This document shows, piece after piece, positions 43,002-52,189 of a DNA stretch of 52,957 bases. The stretch's first letter is position 1. Each line of letters begins with the position of its first letter. The notes under the pieces are model-generated. The model saw nothing but the letters and a program-made list of their open reading frames with translations. It searched no databases and was not told the origin of the DNA. A program made the translations under genes and the position numbers. This stretch comes from Caballeronia udeis. GTDB lineage: Bacteria > Pseudomonadota > Gammaproteobacteria > Burkholderiales > Burkholderiaceae. The stretch spans positions 1-52,957 of the forward strand of contig NZ_FCOK02000070.1 in the NCBI RefSeq assembly GCF_001544555.2, given 5' to 3'.

Positions 43002-43958
43002 ATGAACGTTGTCATTTTAGATGCCGGTACGCTCCCTATACCGATCGCTCGCCCGGCTTGGGCAACAGGCTGGGTCGACCGTTTGGCAACCCAGCCCCGC
43101 GATGTGGTCGATGCGTTACGCGATGCCACCATCGCGATTACTAACAAAGTTCCGATCCGCCGCGCTGATTTGGAACGCCTGCCTCGGTTGCGTTTCATTT
43201 GCCTCGCCGCTACTGGCTTTGATTGCGTGGATATTGACGCATGTCGCGAACGGGGGATCGCCGTGTCGAACGTTCCAGGGTATTCCGCGCAGAGTGTGTC
43301 CGAGTGGGTAATCGCTTCAATTTTCGCCTTACGTCGCAAGTTGCTAGAGTATCGGACTCTTGCATTCGAAAAGTGGGCGTCGTCTCAATCGTTCTGTGTA
43401 CATGGCGCGCCTATCCTTGACATTGCCGGTACGACACTTGGCATTGTGGGACGGGGAGCTATTGGGCAAGCGACCGCTCGTCTCGGGAGCGCAATCGGAA
43501 TGAACGTGATCTACGCGGAGCACCGTGGGCGTGCCGATGCGCGCGAAGGCTTTCTTCCGTTCGAGGAAGTCCTGCGACGGTGCGATGTCCTGTCATTGCA
43601 CTGTCCGCTCACCGATCAAACGCAGAATCTTATCGGCAAAAACGAGTTGGCTTCGCTAAAGCCAGGCGCAATGCTGGTGAACAGCGCGCGTGGCGGCCTT
43701 ATCGATACGTCTGAACTACTCGATGCCTTGACTAGTGGCCGGCTGGGTGGGGCAGCGTTGGACGTCCTGCCAAAAGAACCTCCCGACATCACGGAACGTT
43801 TGCTCCACTGCTCTCACCGGAATTTAATCGTGACGCCGCATATCAGTTGGGCTGCCACCAATGGAGCATGGAGACTAAATCAGGGTGTCGGGGAGAATCT
43901 GAACGCTTATAATTCAGGGTTGCCAATCAATGTTGTGAACAGAGTTAGCAAGGCCTGA
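43002..43958 (+). CDS. D-isomer specific 2-hydroxyacid dehydrogenase 2
   Basis: A 318-residue enzyme of the same superfamily, nearer the glycerate dehydrogenase/hydroxypyruvate reductase group. The Rossmann motif is GIVGRGAIGQATARLG and the catalytic triad residues lie in NSARGGLIDTS (Arg), LPKEPPD (Glu) and TPHISWAA (His). It is 58 bases after the first dehydrogenase and differs from it, with lower GC and different codon use, so it was probably acquired separately rather than by tandem duplication. It is the last intact gene of the island. Confidence 0.9.
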   Translation: MNVVILDAGTLPIPIARPAWATGWVDRLATQPRDVVDALRDATIAITNKVPIRRADLERLPRLRFICLAATGFDCVDIDACRERGIAVSNVPGYSAQSVSEWVIASIFALRRKLLEYRTLAFEKWASSQSFCVHGAPILDIAGTTLGIVGRGAIGQATARLGSAIGMNVIYAEHRGRADAREGFLPFEEVLRRCDVLSLHCPLTDQTQNLIGKNELASLKPGAMLVNSARGGLIDTSELLDALTSGRLGGAALDVLPKEPPDITERLLHCSHRNLIVTPHISWAATNGAWRLNQGVGENLNAYNSGLPINVVNRVSKA

Positions 43959-44636
43959 CGGTTCTGATAATCATATAGCCGGCCTGCCTCCGTCCCAGTA
44001 GAACGGCTGGCGTAGAGTCGGGGTGCGGACAGCGACTTGACGCACAGGGGGCCGGCATGAACAAGTTTAGTGGAATCGACCTGTACCCGAACAACAGTGT
44101 TTTAGTGGTCGGCGATGAAGCTGACCGGATCGTCTACCGACGGCGCTTACCCAACGATCCGGCATAGATCCGGGCGGCGCTGGCGCCGCATCGCGGGACT
44201 TGGTAGGGGTGGTCATCGAAGCGACGTTTTCCGGCTGCGATCGAAAGAGAGAGGATTGCCAATTCACCAGGGCCGACTATCGAGCTTGGAAAACGACGCG
44301 ATGGTCGGGTAAGCGCCGAAAGAACAGACCGATTCGACAGTCGGCTTTCCGCCCCATATCCAGATAAGCGTCACAGTCATCGCCGAAAAGGTTCGCGCCC
44401 AGGAGATCGTAACGCGTCTAAGGCTTATCAACATCGCTGAATGTTGCGCTGTTCAGCTGACAACGGAAATGTCGACGCAAGGTCGCAGGCGAAAAACCAT
44501 TGACTGTAGATCGCTCCGATGCAGAGCCACTTAAATGCAAGCGACCATTGTCCCGGTCGAGAAGGAAAGGGCGCTTCGCATTAAAGCTTCGCGCTCAGGT
44601 GCCGCTAGTCGGTCTACAGTATACAAAGAGGCAATC
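43959..44636. other. Gene-free segment with IS110 relic
   Basis: About 680 bases before the chemoreceptor. It contains the IS110-like remnant at 44057-44320, listed separately. The rest, 44321-44560, shows no gene or repeat I can name. The in-frame extension of the chemoreceptor up to 44535 is not supported. Confidence 0.45.
44057..44320 (+). pseudogene. IS110-family transposase relic, frameshifted
   Basis: From ATG 44057 the frame reads MNKFSGIDLYPNNSVLVVGD then EADRIVYRRRLPND, the RuvC-like DEDD start of IS110-family transposases. It stops at 44165, and the homology continues in another frame as ASRDLVGVVIEATFSG and then again (KERGLPIH). At least two frameshifts and a stop make it nonfunctional. 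No ends were found. Confidence 0.75.
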
Positions 44637-46193
44637 ATGTATTTCATCAACAACATCAAAATCGGCACCCGACTGAGCATGGGCTTCGGCATCACTCTAC
44701 TGTTGCTGTGCCTTATCGGCGTGCTGGCGCTCGTTCAGGCCTCTCGTGTTTTCGATGGCACTGAGCAATTGGCGGCCAACTGGCTACCGCGCATTCAAAC
44801 GCTGGGAGAAGTCCGTTCCCTTGCTAGCCTTGTTCGAAAGACGACCCTTGAATCTATGTTGGCCGTCACGCCAAAGGATAAGCAATTGCAAAGGAGTCGA
44901 CACGACGACGCCATTGTGAAGCTGGATGCCGCGTTCGGTACGTATGGAAAAATGGTAGCTTCTGCTCAGGAAGAACACCTTTTCAGCGACTTTAAAGCGG
45001 CATGGGCGGCGTACATGACGCTCGACCGAGCGGCCAATGCGCTGCCCGTCGTCAATGAAAGTACCTTTGAGGACACCCGAGCAAAAGTGGCAGCGGACTC
45101 GGCGCTCGCATTTGCACCCGTTGCAAGCATTATTGAGCGAGAAATCCAGCTCAACCGGCGAGGAGCGGAGGACGCGAGCAATGAGGCGGGCAACAGTTTT
45201 CATCAAGCGCTGATCGTTACCGTCGGGTTGACTGGTGTCGCGCTAGGCGCAAGCGTGGCGATTGCGATTCTGATCACGCGGTCTATCACTGTTCCAATTC
45301 GCCGGTCGGTCGTCATTGCAGAAAGCGTAGCCCAGGGCGATCTCACGTCGGATATCGAAACGAATGGAAGGGACGAAACAAGCCATTTGTTGCGGTCACT
45401 CAAGCATATGAACGAACGCCTAAAGGATATAGTGGGACGAGTGCGTGCGAGCGGCGAGAGCATTGCGACAGGCTCCGCACAGATTGCGGCCGGCAACACC
45501 GACCTGAGCCAGCGCACGGAGGCACAAGCGGCATCGCTGGAAGAAACCGCTGCGAGCATGGAAGAGTTGACTGCCACGGTCAAGCAAAATGCCGAAAACG
45601 CGCGCCAAGGGAATGCGCTTGCCGCGAACGCTTCGGCAGTCGCGATCCGGGGAGGCGAAGTTGTCGGCCGGGTGGTGGACACCATGCATGACATCTCATC
45701 GAGTTCGTCGAAAGTCGCAGAAATCATTGCCGTCATAGAAGGTATTGCGTTCCAGACCAACATCCTGGCCTTGAATGCGGCGGTCGAGGCAGCACGGGCC
45801 GGAGAACTGGGGCGGGGGTTTGCGGTCGTAGCGAGCGAAGTGCGCACACTGGCCCAGCGCAGCGCGACTGCGGCCAAGGAAATCAAGGGTCTGATCGGTG
45901 AGTCGGTCGCCATGGTAAGAGCGGGTTCGCAGCTTGTTGACCAGGCGGGGCGCACGATGGACGAAGTAGTCCAGTCAGTGAAACGGGTGACAGACCTGAT
46001 GGGAGAAATCGCCTCCGCGTCGGTCGAGCAGCATACCGGCATCGAGCAGGCCAATACGGCTGTCATGCAGATGGACGAGGTCACGCAGCAAAATGCCGCA
46101 TTGGTGGAAGAGGCATCAGCTGCGGCGCAATCCATGGCAGTTCAGTCGAATTCATTGCGAGAACTGGTCTCGGTTTTCAAGCTCAAACCTTGA
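44637..46193 (+). CDS. Methyl-accepting chemotaxis protein
   Basis: A 518-residue chemoreceptor. Start 44637 has AAGAGG upstream and gives MYFINNIKIGTRLSMGFG, TM1 (about 14-36), a periplasmic four-helix-bundle sensor (about 37-190), TM2 (about 195-217), HAMP (about 218-270) and the signalling domain. The hairpin tip IIAVIEGIAFQTNILALNAA and VEAARAGELGRGFAVVASEV is conserved. It ends VFKLKP, with no NWETF-type CheR docking tail. The ligand is unknown; its place after the catabolic island makes the pathway substrate or product a possible signal. Confidence 0.94.
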   Translation: MYFINNIKIGTRLSMGFGITLLLLCLIGVLALVQASRVFDGTEQLAANWLPRIQTLGEVRSLASLVRKTTLESMLAVTPKDKQLQRSRHDDAIVKLDAAFGTYGKMVASAQEEHLFSDFKAAWAAYMTLDRAANALPVVNESTFEDTRAKVAADSALAFAPVASIIEREIQLNRRGAEDASNEAGNSFHQALIVTVGLTGVALGASVAIAILITRSITVPIRRSVVIAESVAQGDLTSDIETNGRDETSHLLRSLKHMNERLKDIVGRVRASGESIATGSAQIAAGNTDLSQRTEAQAASLEETAASMEELTATVKQNAENARQGNALAANASAVAIRGGEVVGRVVDTMHDISSSSSKVAEIIAVIEGIAFQTNILALNAAVEAARAGELGRGFAVVASEVRTLAQRSATAAKEIKGLIGESVAMVRAGSQLVDQAGRTMDEVVQSVKRVTDLMGEIASASVEQHTGIEQANTAVMQMDEVTQQNAALVEEASAAAQSMAVQSNSLRELVSVFKLKP

Positions 46194-46223
46194 GGGCGCA
46201 CGTGCTGAGCGTGGGCGTCAACA

Positions 46224-46345
46224 CAGGCGGCGTACTCCCTGATCGGCTCGTGTAAGCTCGGCGGTCTCGATCCAAAGGTATATCTGCGGCATGTGCTCAC
46301 CCGTATCCGGATCACCCGTATCAACGAACTGTTGCGTGGAACTTG
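46224..46345 (+). pseudogene. IS66-family transposase C-terminal fragment
   Basis: QAAYSLIGSCKLGGLDPKVY then LRHVLTRIRITRINELL matches the typical end of IS66 TnpC (AAAMYSLIGTAKLNG.DPE.YLR.VL.RI). It begins 30 bases after the chemoreceptor stop and lacks the rest of the transposase and TnpA/TnpB. Confidence 0.65.
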
Positions 46346-46486
46346 GTCGTGCAACTGTACAAGCGCAACTATGTCCACTGTACTGTTTTCAACCGACGGT
46401 AAGCGTAAAGCCTATGCACATGCGAAGGATACGACATGAGCTAGCGCCGCTGACGCCGTCTTGTCTTTACCTCAAGCACGTTGACT

Positions 46487-46777
46487 TTAAGTTCGTCGAA
46501 ACGCTTGGTCCCCAAACGGGTTGCCGGTGTCTTTCAATTCAGTGTTGAGGTTGTATTCGGCACGCATGGCCTTGAGCACACCCTCGATGTCGCGCTCGAA
46601 GCCGACCGCGTTACCGAAGTGGGTCATGTTCCAGTTGCAGCCTGTCTTGTCGGCCTCTTGCAACTGTGGTCGCGGCACACGAATCTTCACGCCATCCTCG
46701 ACGATTTCCTGCAGTCGATGGATTCGCCGGTTAACCTCCTGCTGAAGCTGCGAGGCATTGAGCGTCTTGCGTATCAT
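46487..46777 (-). CDS. Small hypothetical protein
   Basis: A 96-residue soluble, basic protein of unknown function starting MIRKTLNASQLQQEVNRRIH. AAGGAG lies seven bases before the ATG, which supports this start over one 24 bases upstream. The N-terminal half is a predicted long helix (QLQQEVNRRIHRLQEIVEDG), then NWNMTHFGNAVGFERDIEGV. It is flanked by IS relics. No family is recognised, but codon use and the ribosome site look genuine. Confidence 0.6.
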   Translation of the reverse strand: MIRKTLNASQLQQEVNRRIHRLQEIVEDGVKIRVPRPQLQEADKTGCNWNMTHFGNAVGFERDIEGVLKAMRAEYNLNTELKDTGNPFGDQAFRRT

Positions 46778-47619
46778 CCAAGTCTCCTTCCGGTTACTCA
46801 AGCCAGTCTAGCTCAAGTGACGCGACCCGTAAGGCAGAACGAAACTCGATGATGACAAAAGTCCGAGCCACCGTGGATTGGGTAACACGAAACGCTAAGA
46901 CCAGACCAGAAATGCCGACAGCTACGACGGTGACCTCCATTAACGAAAAAATAAAAGCAACGGACCTGCCTCGCTATTGCCGGCTGACCCTAGCCGGCGC
47001 GCCGGTCAACGCGGCGTCGGTTCGACGGCCAGATCGGCGCGATAGCCGCTGCCGAGCGCCTTCGTCAACGCCATCGCCATCGCCTGACTGAGCATCTGAC
47101 CGTTGAGCGTAAGTAGGGTATGCGTGGTCAGCCTTTCGGGAGGGCGTGAAGCGTGCCGAACTGGTTCTGCCCAAGGGGCAGCTGACACATGTACTACGGC
47201 ATAAGCCGGTCGACGGATGTTGTGTTACTTCGCTGAATTCGCATCATGCAACGAATTTAACCGCGAGTTGTTTGCGATAGGTTGAGGCGCGCAGCAGATG
47301 ACGCCTACCGCAGTGGCGAGTTTCAATTTGCAGCTTACGGCGGATCACACTGGGGTTCTGGCCGTCAATGGAACGGCCGCGATACTCAACTCCAGTACGG
47401 CAGGGCGGAACGCAAGCTACACCTTTGGCTTTGTTGATTGGAGCGGTGTCGTACTGTTCTCCTTCTCCATCCGTTTTCCTTGTTGAATAAGGATTCGCTG
47501 TCGATGTGGTGACCAAAAGAAACCTCTGGCTTCACATTTGACGCCGGGGCTGCAGCGATTGTTGGCGGCTAGGAATCCCCTAGCCTTCGCCAGAGCGCGT
47601 TGCGGTGTCCGATGGAACG
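46778..47619. other. Gene-free stretch downstream of the FUSC gene
   Basis: About 840 bases with no confident gene. A short minus-strand piece at 47006-47116 resembles the end of an outer-membrane efflux protein, listed separately. The plus frame 47298-47486 has no family. The remainder looks like decayed DNA, perhaps the former downstream part of a FUSC-type efflux operon. Confidence 0.4.
47006..47116 (-). pseudogene. Possible outer-membrane efflux protein C-terminal remnant
   Basis: The minus-strand frame reads LLTLNGQMLSQAMAMALTKA then LGSGYRADLAVEP before its stop, like the end of NodT-type channels (AL.KALGGGYR). FUSC-family pumps normally sit with a channel and an adaptor gene, and this lies on the right strand downstream of one. 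The similarity is short, so this is tentative. Confidence 0.3.
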
Positions 47620-49713
47620 CTACCGTGGGTGGTCGTTTGGCATGCCATCGTACGCGCTGCTGTCATGCAACAGGGTGCAGAGTTCCGCCAGTTGTCTGAG
47701 CGACTCGTATTCGATGGGACGGAGTCGGATGTCGCAGGGGATGCCAGGAGGCGCGTCGGTCTGTTCACGGATAGTGTCTATTGCTGCGGCAAGCACCTCA
47801 CGGAAAGGCGAGCCGCGTTCCGCCGACACCGGCGAGTTCTGGATGAGGGCCGCTGTTCCAAGGATACGCCGGAGCAAAGCGAGAATGGCAACGGTTTTAC
47901 GCCGCCCGGCTGTGTGGCCAGGCCAATCGCGCCGGTATAGCTCTTCGGCGTGCGTACTGGCGAGTCCCGCGTTGCGGCGTAGCGCCTCGATTTCGTCACC
48001 GCGGGACGATTCCAGATGGACCGCTGCGGCCAGATAGGCAAGGTTTGTCTCGATTGCCTGTCTGACGGCACTTTTCAGGTCGTTATCGCTGCGCACTGGC
48101 CATACGAGCCAGGTAGCGAGCAGCGCGGCGAGACAGCCGAGCACGTTGTTACCCAGCCGGTCGAGTGCATACATCAATTCGTTGGCGGGCGTGGCGAAAT
48201 CCGCGACAAGCACGAACGACGGCGTGAGAAACACCACGTACAGGCTGTAGCTGACGCGTCGTAACCCCATGGTCAGGCATATCAGCGGGAACACGACCAG
48301 CGAGATCGAAAGAGGGCTGTGAACGAGCAGGCCGATCGCTGCGGCGAGCATTGCGCCCGCCGCACTACCCGCTGCCCGCTCCAGACTGCGCGGCAGCGTG
48401 GTGCCGTTGGTGGGTTGCAGTACGAACAGCGTGGCCATGGTGGCCCAGTAGCCGAACGGAACGTGAAAGATTCTGACCACGAGGAAGGCTGCCGTTGTGG
48501 CGAGGCACAGGCGCGTCGCATGGCGCAGGCCGGGCGAGCCGACCAACCGGTCTGGCTTCAGCGCGGCAAGTGCCTGCCGCACGGCGGCGAGCAGCGTGGT
48601 GTTCCCGAATGCGGGTAAGGGCGGGAGGTGTTGAGTGCCCGCTGACCATAACCGTACTGATAGGGTATGGCCCATTGCTGCTTCAAATCGCTTGGCAAGT
48701 ACCGGCAGGCGGGCACGCAGCGCCCGCGGAAGTGGTGCAGATGGTTCTTCCAGGATTTCGCCGATGCGCGCGAGTATTTCGGCCAGCATCGTGAGGCAAC
48801 GTGCAAGCCGTGCGGTGTGTCTGGGCATTGATGGGATGGCCGAGGCATTCCCTGAATGTTCGGCTGCTGTCGAGATCGCGATCAGACTCACGAGTATCGA
48901 GTCCGCGTCGTCGAGCGCGAGCAGCAGGTCGCTGAACCGCGGGCGCCTCTCGATACGCGACTGAGGCATGTCGATCAGTGCCTTGCGCGCCGCTTCGAGC
49001 GACTGCCTGACCTCGGCACGGAAGTCCGTCGCGTGGCGGGTCCAGTCGTCGTGCGTGCTGGCCGGATCGGTGGCGAGCTGGGCGGTGTCGCGAGCGGCGT
49101 CGGACAGGCGCTGATACACAAGCCGGACTGCGTAGCGGGCGGGGCCGAACGGGTGAATGCGCCATACGCTGAAGCTGAGCGCAGTCGCGACAAGGCAGCC
49201 GGTCAGATAGATACCGAGCAGAGGCATACCTTCGCGGATGTTGTGTATAGGACTGTCGACCATCACGACACAGGTCGTGGCTGCGACGAGTGCGACCTGA
49301 TACACGGCGGGCGTCCAGATGGATGAGAGACCCGCGCAGAACGACACGGCCAGTACGGCGAAGCATGCGACGAGCGTGCCTGCGCCGGACGCGAGCGCCG
49401 TCAGTCCCCCACATACGGTGGAGAGTATGGCGAAACCCATCATCGACGCGAACCGGCGCTGTGCCGAGCCGGCCGCATCGGCAAGGCAGGTCCAGAACGC
49501 GCCGATTGCTGCCCACGAGAAAAGGTGATTGTGAAGCATGCGCCCGACCAGCAGCATGGCGGTTGCCGCACACGCGGCGCGTAGTCCTTCGGAAAGGCTG
49601 GCTTCTTCAATGGCGAACGACACCATCCACGCGGGGCGCCGGCGGGCGAGGTTGCGAAAATACCCTTGATAGCGCAGGGGCAGACGGCGCAGGCTGGATG
49701 GGGTCATGGGCAT
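47620..49713 (-). CDS. FUSC-family efflux protein (fusaric acid/aromatic acid exporter)
   Basis: A 697-residue inner-membrane protein with two halves, each with about five or six helices and a cytoplasmic segment: helices near 30-180, a soluble stretch about 190-390, and helices near 395-545, ending in a soluble tail. YWATMATLFVLQPTNGTTLP and the second-half start mark the FUSC/AaeB-like family, which exports aromatic carboxylic acids. Its usual partners (HlyD-type adaptor, DUF1656 protein, channel) are missing here, so function is doubtful or uses partners elsewhere. No clear ribosome site was seen; ATG 49707 is an alternative. Confidence 0.9.
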   Translation of the reverse strand: MPMTPSSLRRLPLRYQGYFRNLARRRPAWMVSFAIEEASLSEGLRAACAATAMLLVGRMLHNHLFSWAAIGAFWTCLADAAGSAQRRFASMMGFAILSTVCGGLTALASGAGTLVACFAVLAVSFCAGLSSIWTPAVYQVALVAATTCVVMVDSPIHNIREGMPLLGIYLTGCLVATALSFSVWRIHPFGPARYAVRLVYQRLSDAARDTAQLATDPASTHDDWTRHATDFRAEVRQSLEAARKALIDMPQSRIERRPRFSDLLLALDDADSILVSLIAISTAAEHSGNASAIPSMPRHTARLARCLTMLAEILARIGEILEEPSAPLPRALRARLPVLAKRFEAAMGHTLSVRLWSAGTQHLPPLPAFGNTTLLAAVRQALAALKPDRLVGSPGLRHATRLCLATTAAFLVVRIFHVPFGYWATMATLFVLQPTNGTTLPRSLERAAGSAAGAMLAAAIGLLVHSPLSISLVVFPLICLTMGLRRVSYSLYVVFLTPSFVLVADFATPANELMYALDRLGNNVLGCLAALLATWLVWPVRSDNDLKSAVRQAIETNLAYLAAAVHLESSRGDEIEALRRNAGLASTHAEELYRRDWPGHTAGRRKTVAILALLRRILGTAALIQNSPVSAERGSPFREVLAAAIDTIREQTDAPPGIPCDIRLRPIEYESLRQLAELCTLLHDSSAYDGMPNDHPR

Positions 49714-50670
49714 TCGTCACTAAATTGCGACCGGCTTTCTTATGTGTGAATCACACATCTTATGGTCGCGCAGTTTTACCTGAACCGCGACCGAACAGCA
49801 ACACCCCCTTCTGAACAAAGCCCAGCTAAAGCGGGGGTTGCTTTGATGGTCTTGCGGCCAATTCGATGAGGACGAAAAGCTGAAGCAGGTTGATGGTCTG
49901 TGCTGCAGTTGTATTGGCTCTGCCTCCGGCTCCAATGGTTGCCCATGCCCCACAGACTGCATCGCTTTCATTTCTCTCGATACGCCTTTAATCCTCAATA
50001 CCCACGTGAGGTTGTAGGCAAGGATGTGCACGTTCATCTCGTTGCCCCCGTTGAGCCGCTGGGGTGTGAGGTCGTGCGTGTACCTCATGCAGTGCTTGAA
50101 CGTCACGAAGACATGTTCGACGGTTCGCATGGTGGCAAGCTTACCCTGGCCAATCAATCGGCCCCCCCGATAGGGATCTCGTCCGGACGCGTGTTTTGTG
50201 ATTCGAATGCAATCGTCACAAGCGTCAGCATGGTCCCCTACGTACGGCCAGTAGTGGATTGGACACTCGTGCTCCGCACTCTTTCAGCGCGCAGCCCAAC
50301 CGCTGCTGTCGCAACGCTAGATGGAACGCGCTAGCGTTCATGCGGGCACTTCGTCAATCCCACTCTATAGCATCCGAACGCTTTATAGTTTGGAAATTTG
50401 AGCTTCGCAACTCTTAGCAACAAACAACATGCTTAGTTAGACATACTCAATCATCATTGCGATAGGAGACTAATTTTCACGTGAAGTTTTCGTGGACGCG
50501 TCTTTTCCAGTAGTTTCTTTTCGAAATTTCACACGCCTATCCGATATGAGCGCGCGCTGGAAAAAGCTGGAACGCGTAGAGGAAGAGCCTCAGCGCCGGA
50601 AGAAACAGTCATGATTAAATTTGACAATGGGCGGAACTCCTTCAATTAGCAAAAGCGCTTGGAACGAAGG
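49714..50670. other. Gene-poor segment with IS relic
   Basis: About 960 bases. It includes the IS5/IS1182-type fragment at 49960-50157 and an AT-rich part (50380-50660) that may be the promoter region of the following small gene. Nothing else was recognised. Confidence 0.4.
49960..50157 (-). pseudogene. IS5/IS1182-family transposase C-terminal fragment
   Basis: The minus-strand frame reads TVEHVFVTFKHCMRYTHDLT and NEMNVHILAYNLTWVLRIKG, the typical end of DDE transposases of this group (VEH.FGTLK..MG.THFL..., E...HVLAYNL.R...I.G). No start, catalytic core or terminal repeats are left. The tail to 49720 is degenerate. Confidence 0.65.
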
Positions 50671-50949
50671 ATGAATTTGGAGGTTTGGGCTGAGGTGTCA
50701 GCGTGGTTTACCGCCGCTCCGACGTCGCATTCGCTATGGTTTGCGCTGGTTGGGATTACGGTTGCCTACTGGGTTACGGACATTCAGCAACTTTTTGGAT
50801 GGATTGACGCAGTCTCCGAAACGCAGAGCTTCGCTCTTCGGCCAGAATACTTGATGAACGCGGTGGCGATTGCGGCTAAGGTTGATGTCGCTCTTCTTGC
50901 TGTAGTGATTTATCTCTTATGGCCGGGGCAGAGTGTCCGGTGTATTTAG
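50671..50949 (+). CDS. Small hypothetical membrane protein
   Basis: A 92-residue protein with two hydrophobic helices (WFALVGITVAYWVTDI and VAIAAKVDVALLAVVIYLLW). The ATG at 50671 follows GAAGG. It has no known family and lies in a relic-rich region, so it may be a fragment. Direction matches the downstream FMN reductase but 236 bases separate them. Confidence 0.4.
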   Translation: MNLEVWAEVSAWFTAAPTSHSLWFALVGITVAYWVTDIQQLFGWIDAVSETQSFALRPEYLMNAVAIAAKVDVALLAVVIYLLWPGQSVRCI

Positions 50950-51185
50950 AGTGCGTGTCGTGTTGATTGCCTATCCGGTCCGTCGCGCACGGGGCGCTAA
51001 TTGCACTACGCTGCTTGTCGGGTTTTGTGAGTTCATTGGCCTAGTCGCCAGCCCGGTGTTGGCTACCATGGTCGGTACACTGAGGCTTGGGTGCCGATGC
51101 TCTTACACGACTAGCCAAATAAGAGAGAGGGCCATGAAACCGGGCGCGCAATATTAACTAATTACTATGGAATGCTAAAAATCAT

Positions 51186-51755
51186 ATGAAAATTCGTGGA
51201 TATAAAATCGCGACGATCGTCGGTAGCAATCGTCGAGAATCGATCAATCGCAGGTTCGCTCAAGCTCTCATCCGCCTCGGGGAAAGCGAGAAGTTCGAGT
51301 TTGAGTTCGTTCGAATCGATGATCTCCCTATGTATAACGCCGACCTCGAGACTGCGAGGCCAGCCGCCGTCGCTCGCTTTGTCAATGAGGTCGATGCGGC
51401 CGACGCCGCTCTGTTTGTCACACCCGAGCACAATCGTTCAATCCCGGCGGTGCTGAAGAACGCGCTTGATTGGGGCTCTAAGCCAATCGAGCGGAACGTC
51501 TGGAAAGGTAAGCCCGTTGCCATCACCGGAACTTCTCCCGGCGCGATCGGCACGGCGGTCGGTCAACAACATCTGCGCCAGATCCTCGGAATCCTTGGGA
51601 GCCTGGTAATGGGTGGTGAAGCATATATTTCCTTCCGACCAGATCTCATCGGTTCCGATAGCAATATTTCGAATGAAGGAACCCGTGAATTTCTCAGACA
51701 ATATCTTGCGGAATTCCTGTCACTGGTGTCCACCCTCCTGCCAGCAGCGGAATAA
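51186..51755 (+). CDS. NADPH-dependent FMN reductase-family protein
   Basis: A 189-residue flavodoxin-fold oxidoreductase. The FMN phosphate loop is IVGSNRRESINRRFAQAL (residues about 11-28) and the second motif is VTPEHNRSIPAVLKNALDW. The family reduces quinones, azo dyes, chromate or free FMN with NAD(P)H and often protects from oxidative stress. The start is AT-rich (ATGAAAATTCGTGG) without a strong ribosome site. It is complete, among otherwise decayed DNA. Confidence 0.93.
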   Translation: MKIRGYKIATIVGSNRRESINRRFAQALIRLGESEKFEFEFVRIDDLPMYNADLETARPAAVARFVNEVDAADAALFVTPEHNRSIPAVLKNALDWGSKPIERNVWKGKPVAITGTSPGAIGTAVGQQHLRQILGILGSLVMGGEAYISFRPDLIGSDSNISNEGTREFLRQYLAEFLSLVSTLLPAAE

Positions 51756-52189
51756 GCAGAAACACCAACTCACCCGGAGTTGATGTGGTGAAGATTAGTC
51801 AGATTCGATGAAGGTCGATGCGCGCGCGTTGGCGTACTTGTTGGAGATGGGATTGTCGCTCAAATCGCAGCGGCGGTCCGCTCTCTCCCGATCGTTGTCG
51901 GTGGTCGCGAGACCAACCGCAGGCCCGAAGCCCTGGAGGGATTTTCTGATTACGGTTGCGGGAGTGTAACGGCTCAGCTGGACTCGGCTTATGGTCACCG
52001 ACATTGTCGTGTATTGGTTTGCGCTCAGAGCTCCGGGTCCGTAGAGGTCTGAGAGCTAGCGCCACCAACTGGACCCGTGCCCACGATTCGTCAACTAGAC
52101 AACGAACAGGTTTGCAGAGCGCGATTCGGGATAGCGGTCCATTCCGCTGTTTTCGCAAGAGTTTCTTCTTACTTGAGAGGCATGCCAAC
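51756..52189. other. Intergenic region, FMN reductase / DUF3331-like gene
   Basis: About 430 bases. Long frames crossing it are not supported by start sites or homology. A GAGAGG at 52175-52180 belongs to the following gene. No repeat or hairpin of note. Confidence 0.35.

Noticed and set aside
50933..51157. Plus frame of 74 codons before the FMN reductase
   Set aside because: No ribosome site, no family resemblance and overlaps the end of the small membrane protein frame.
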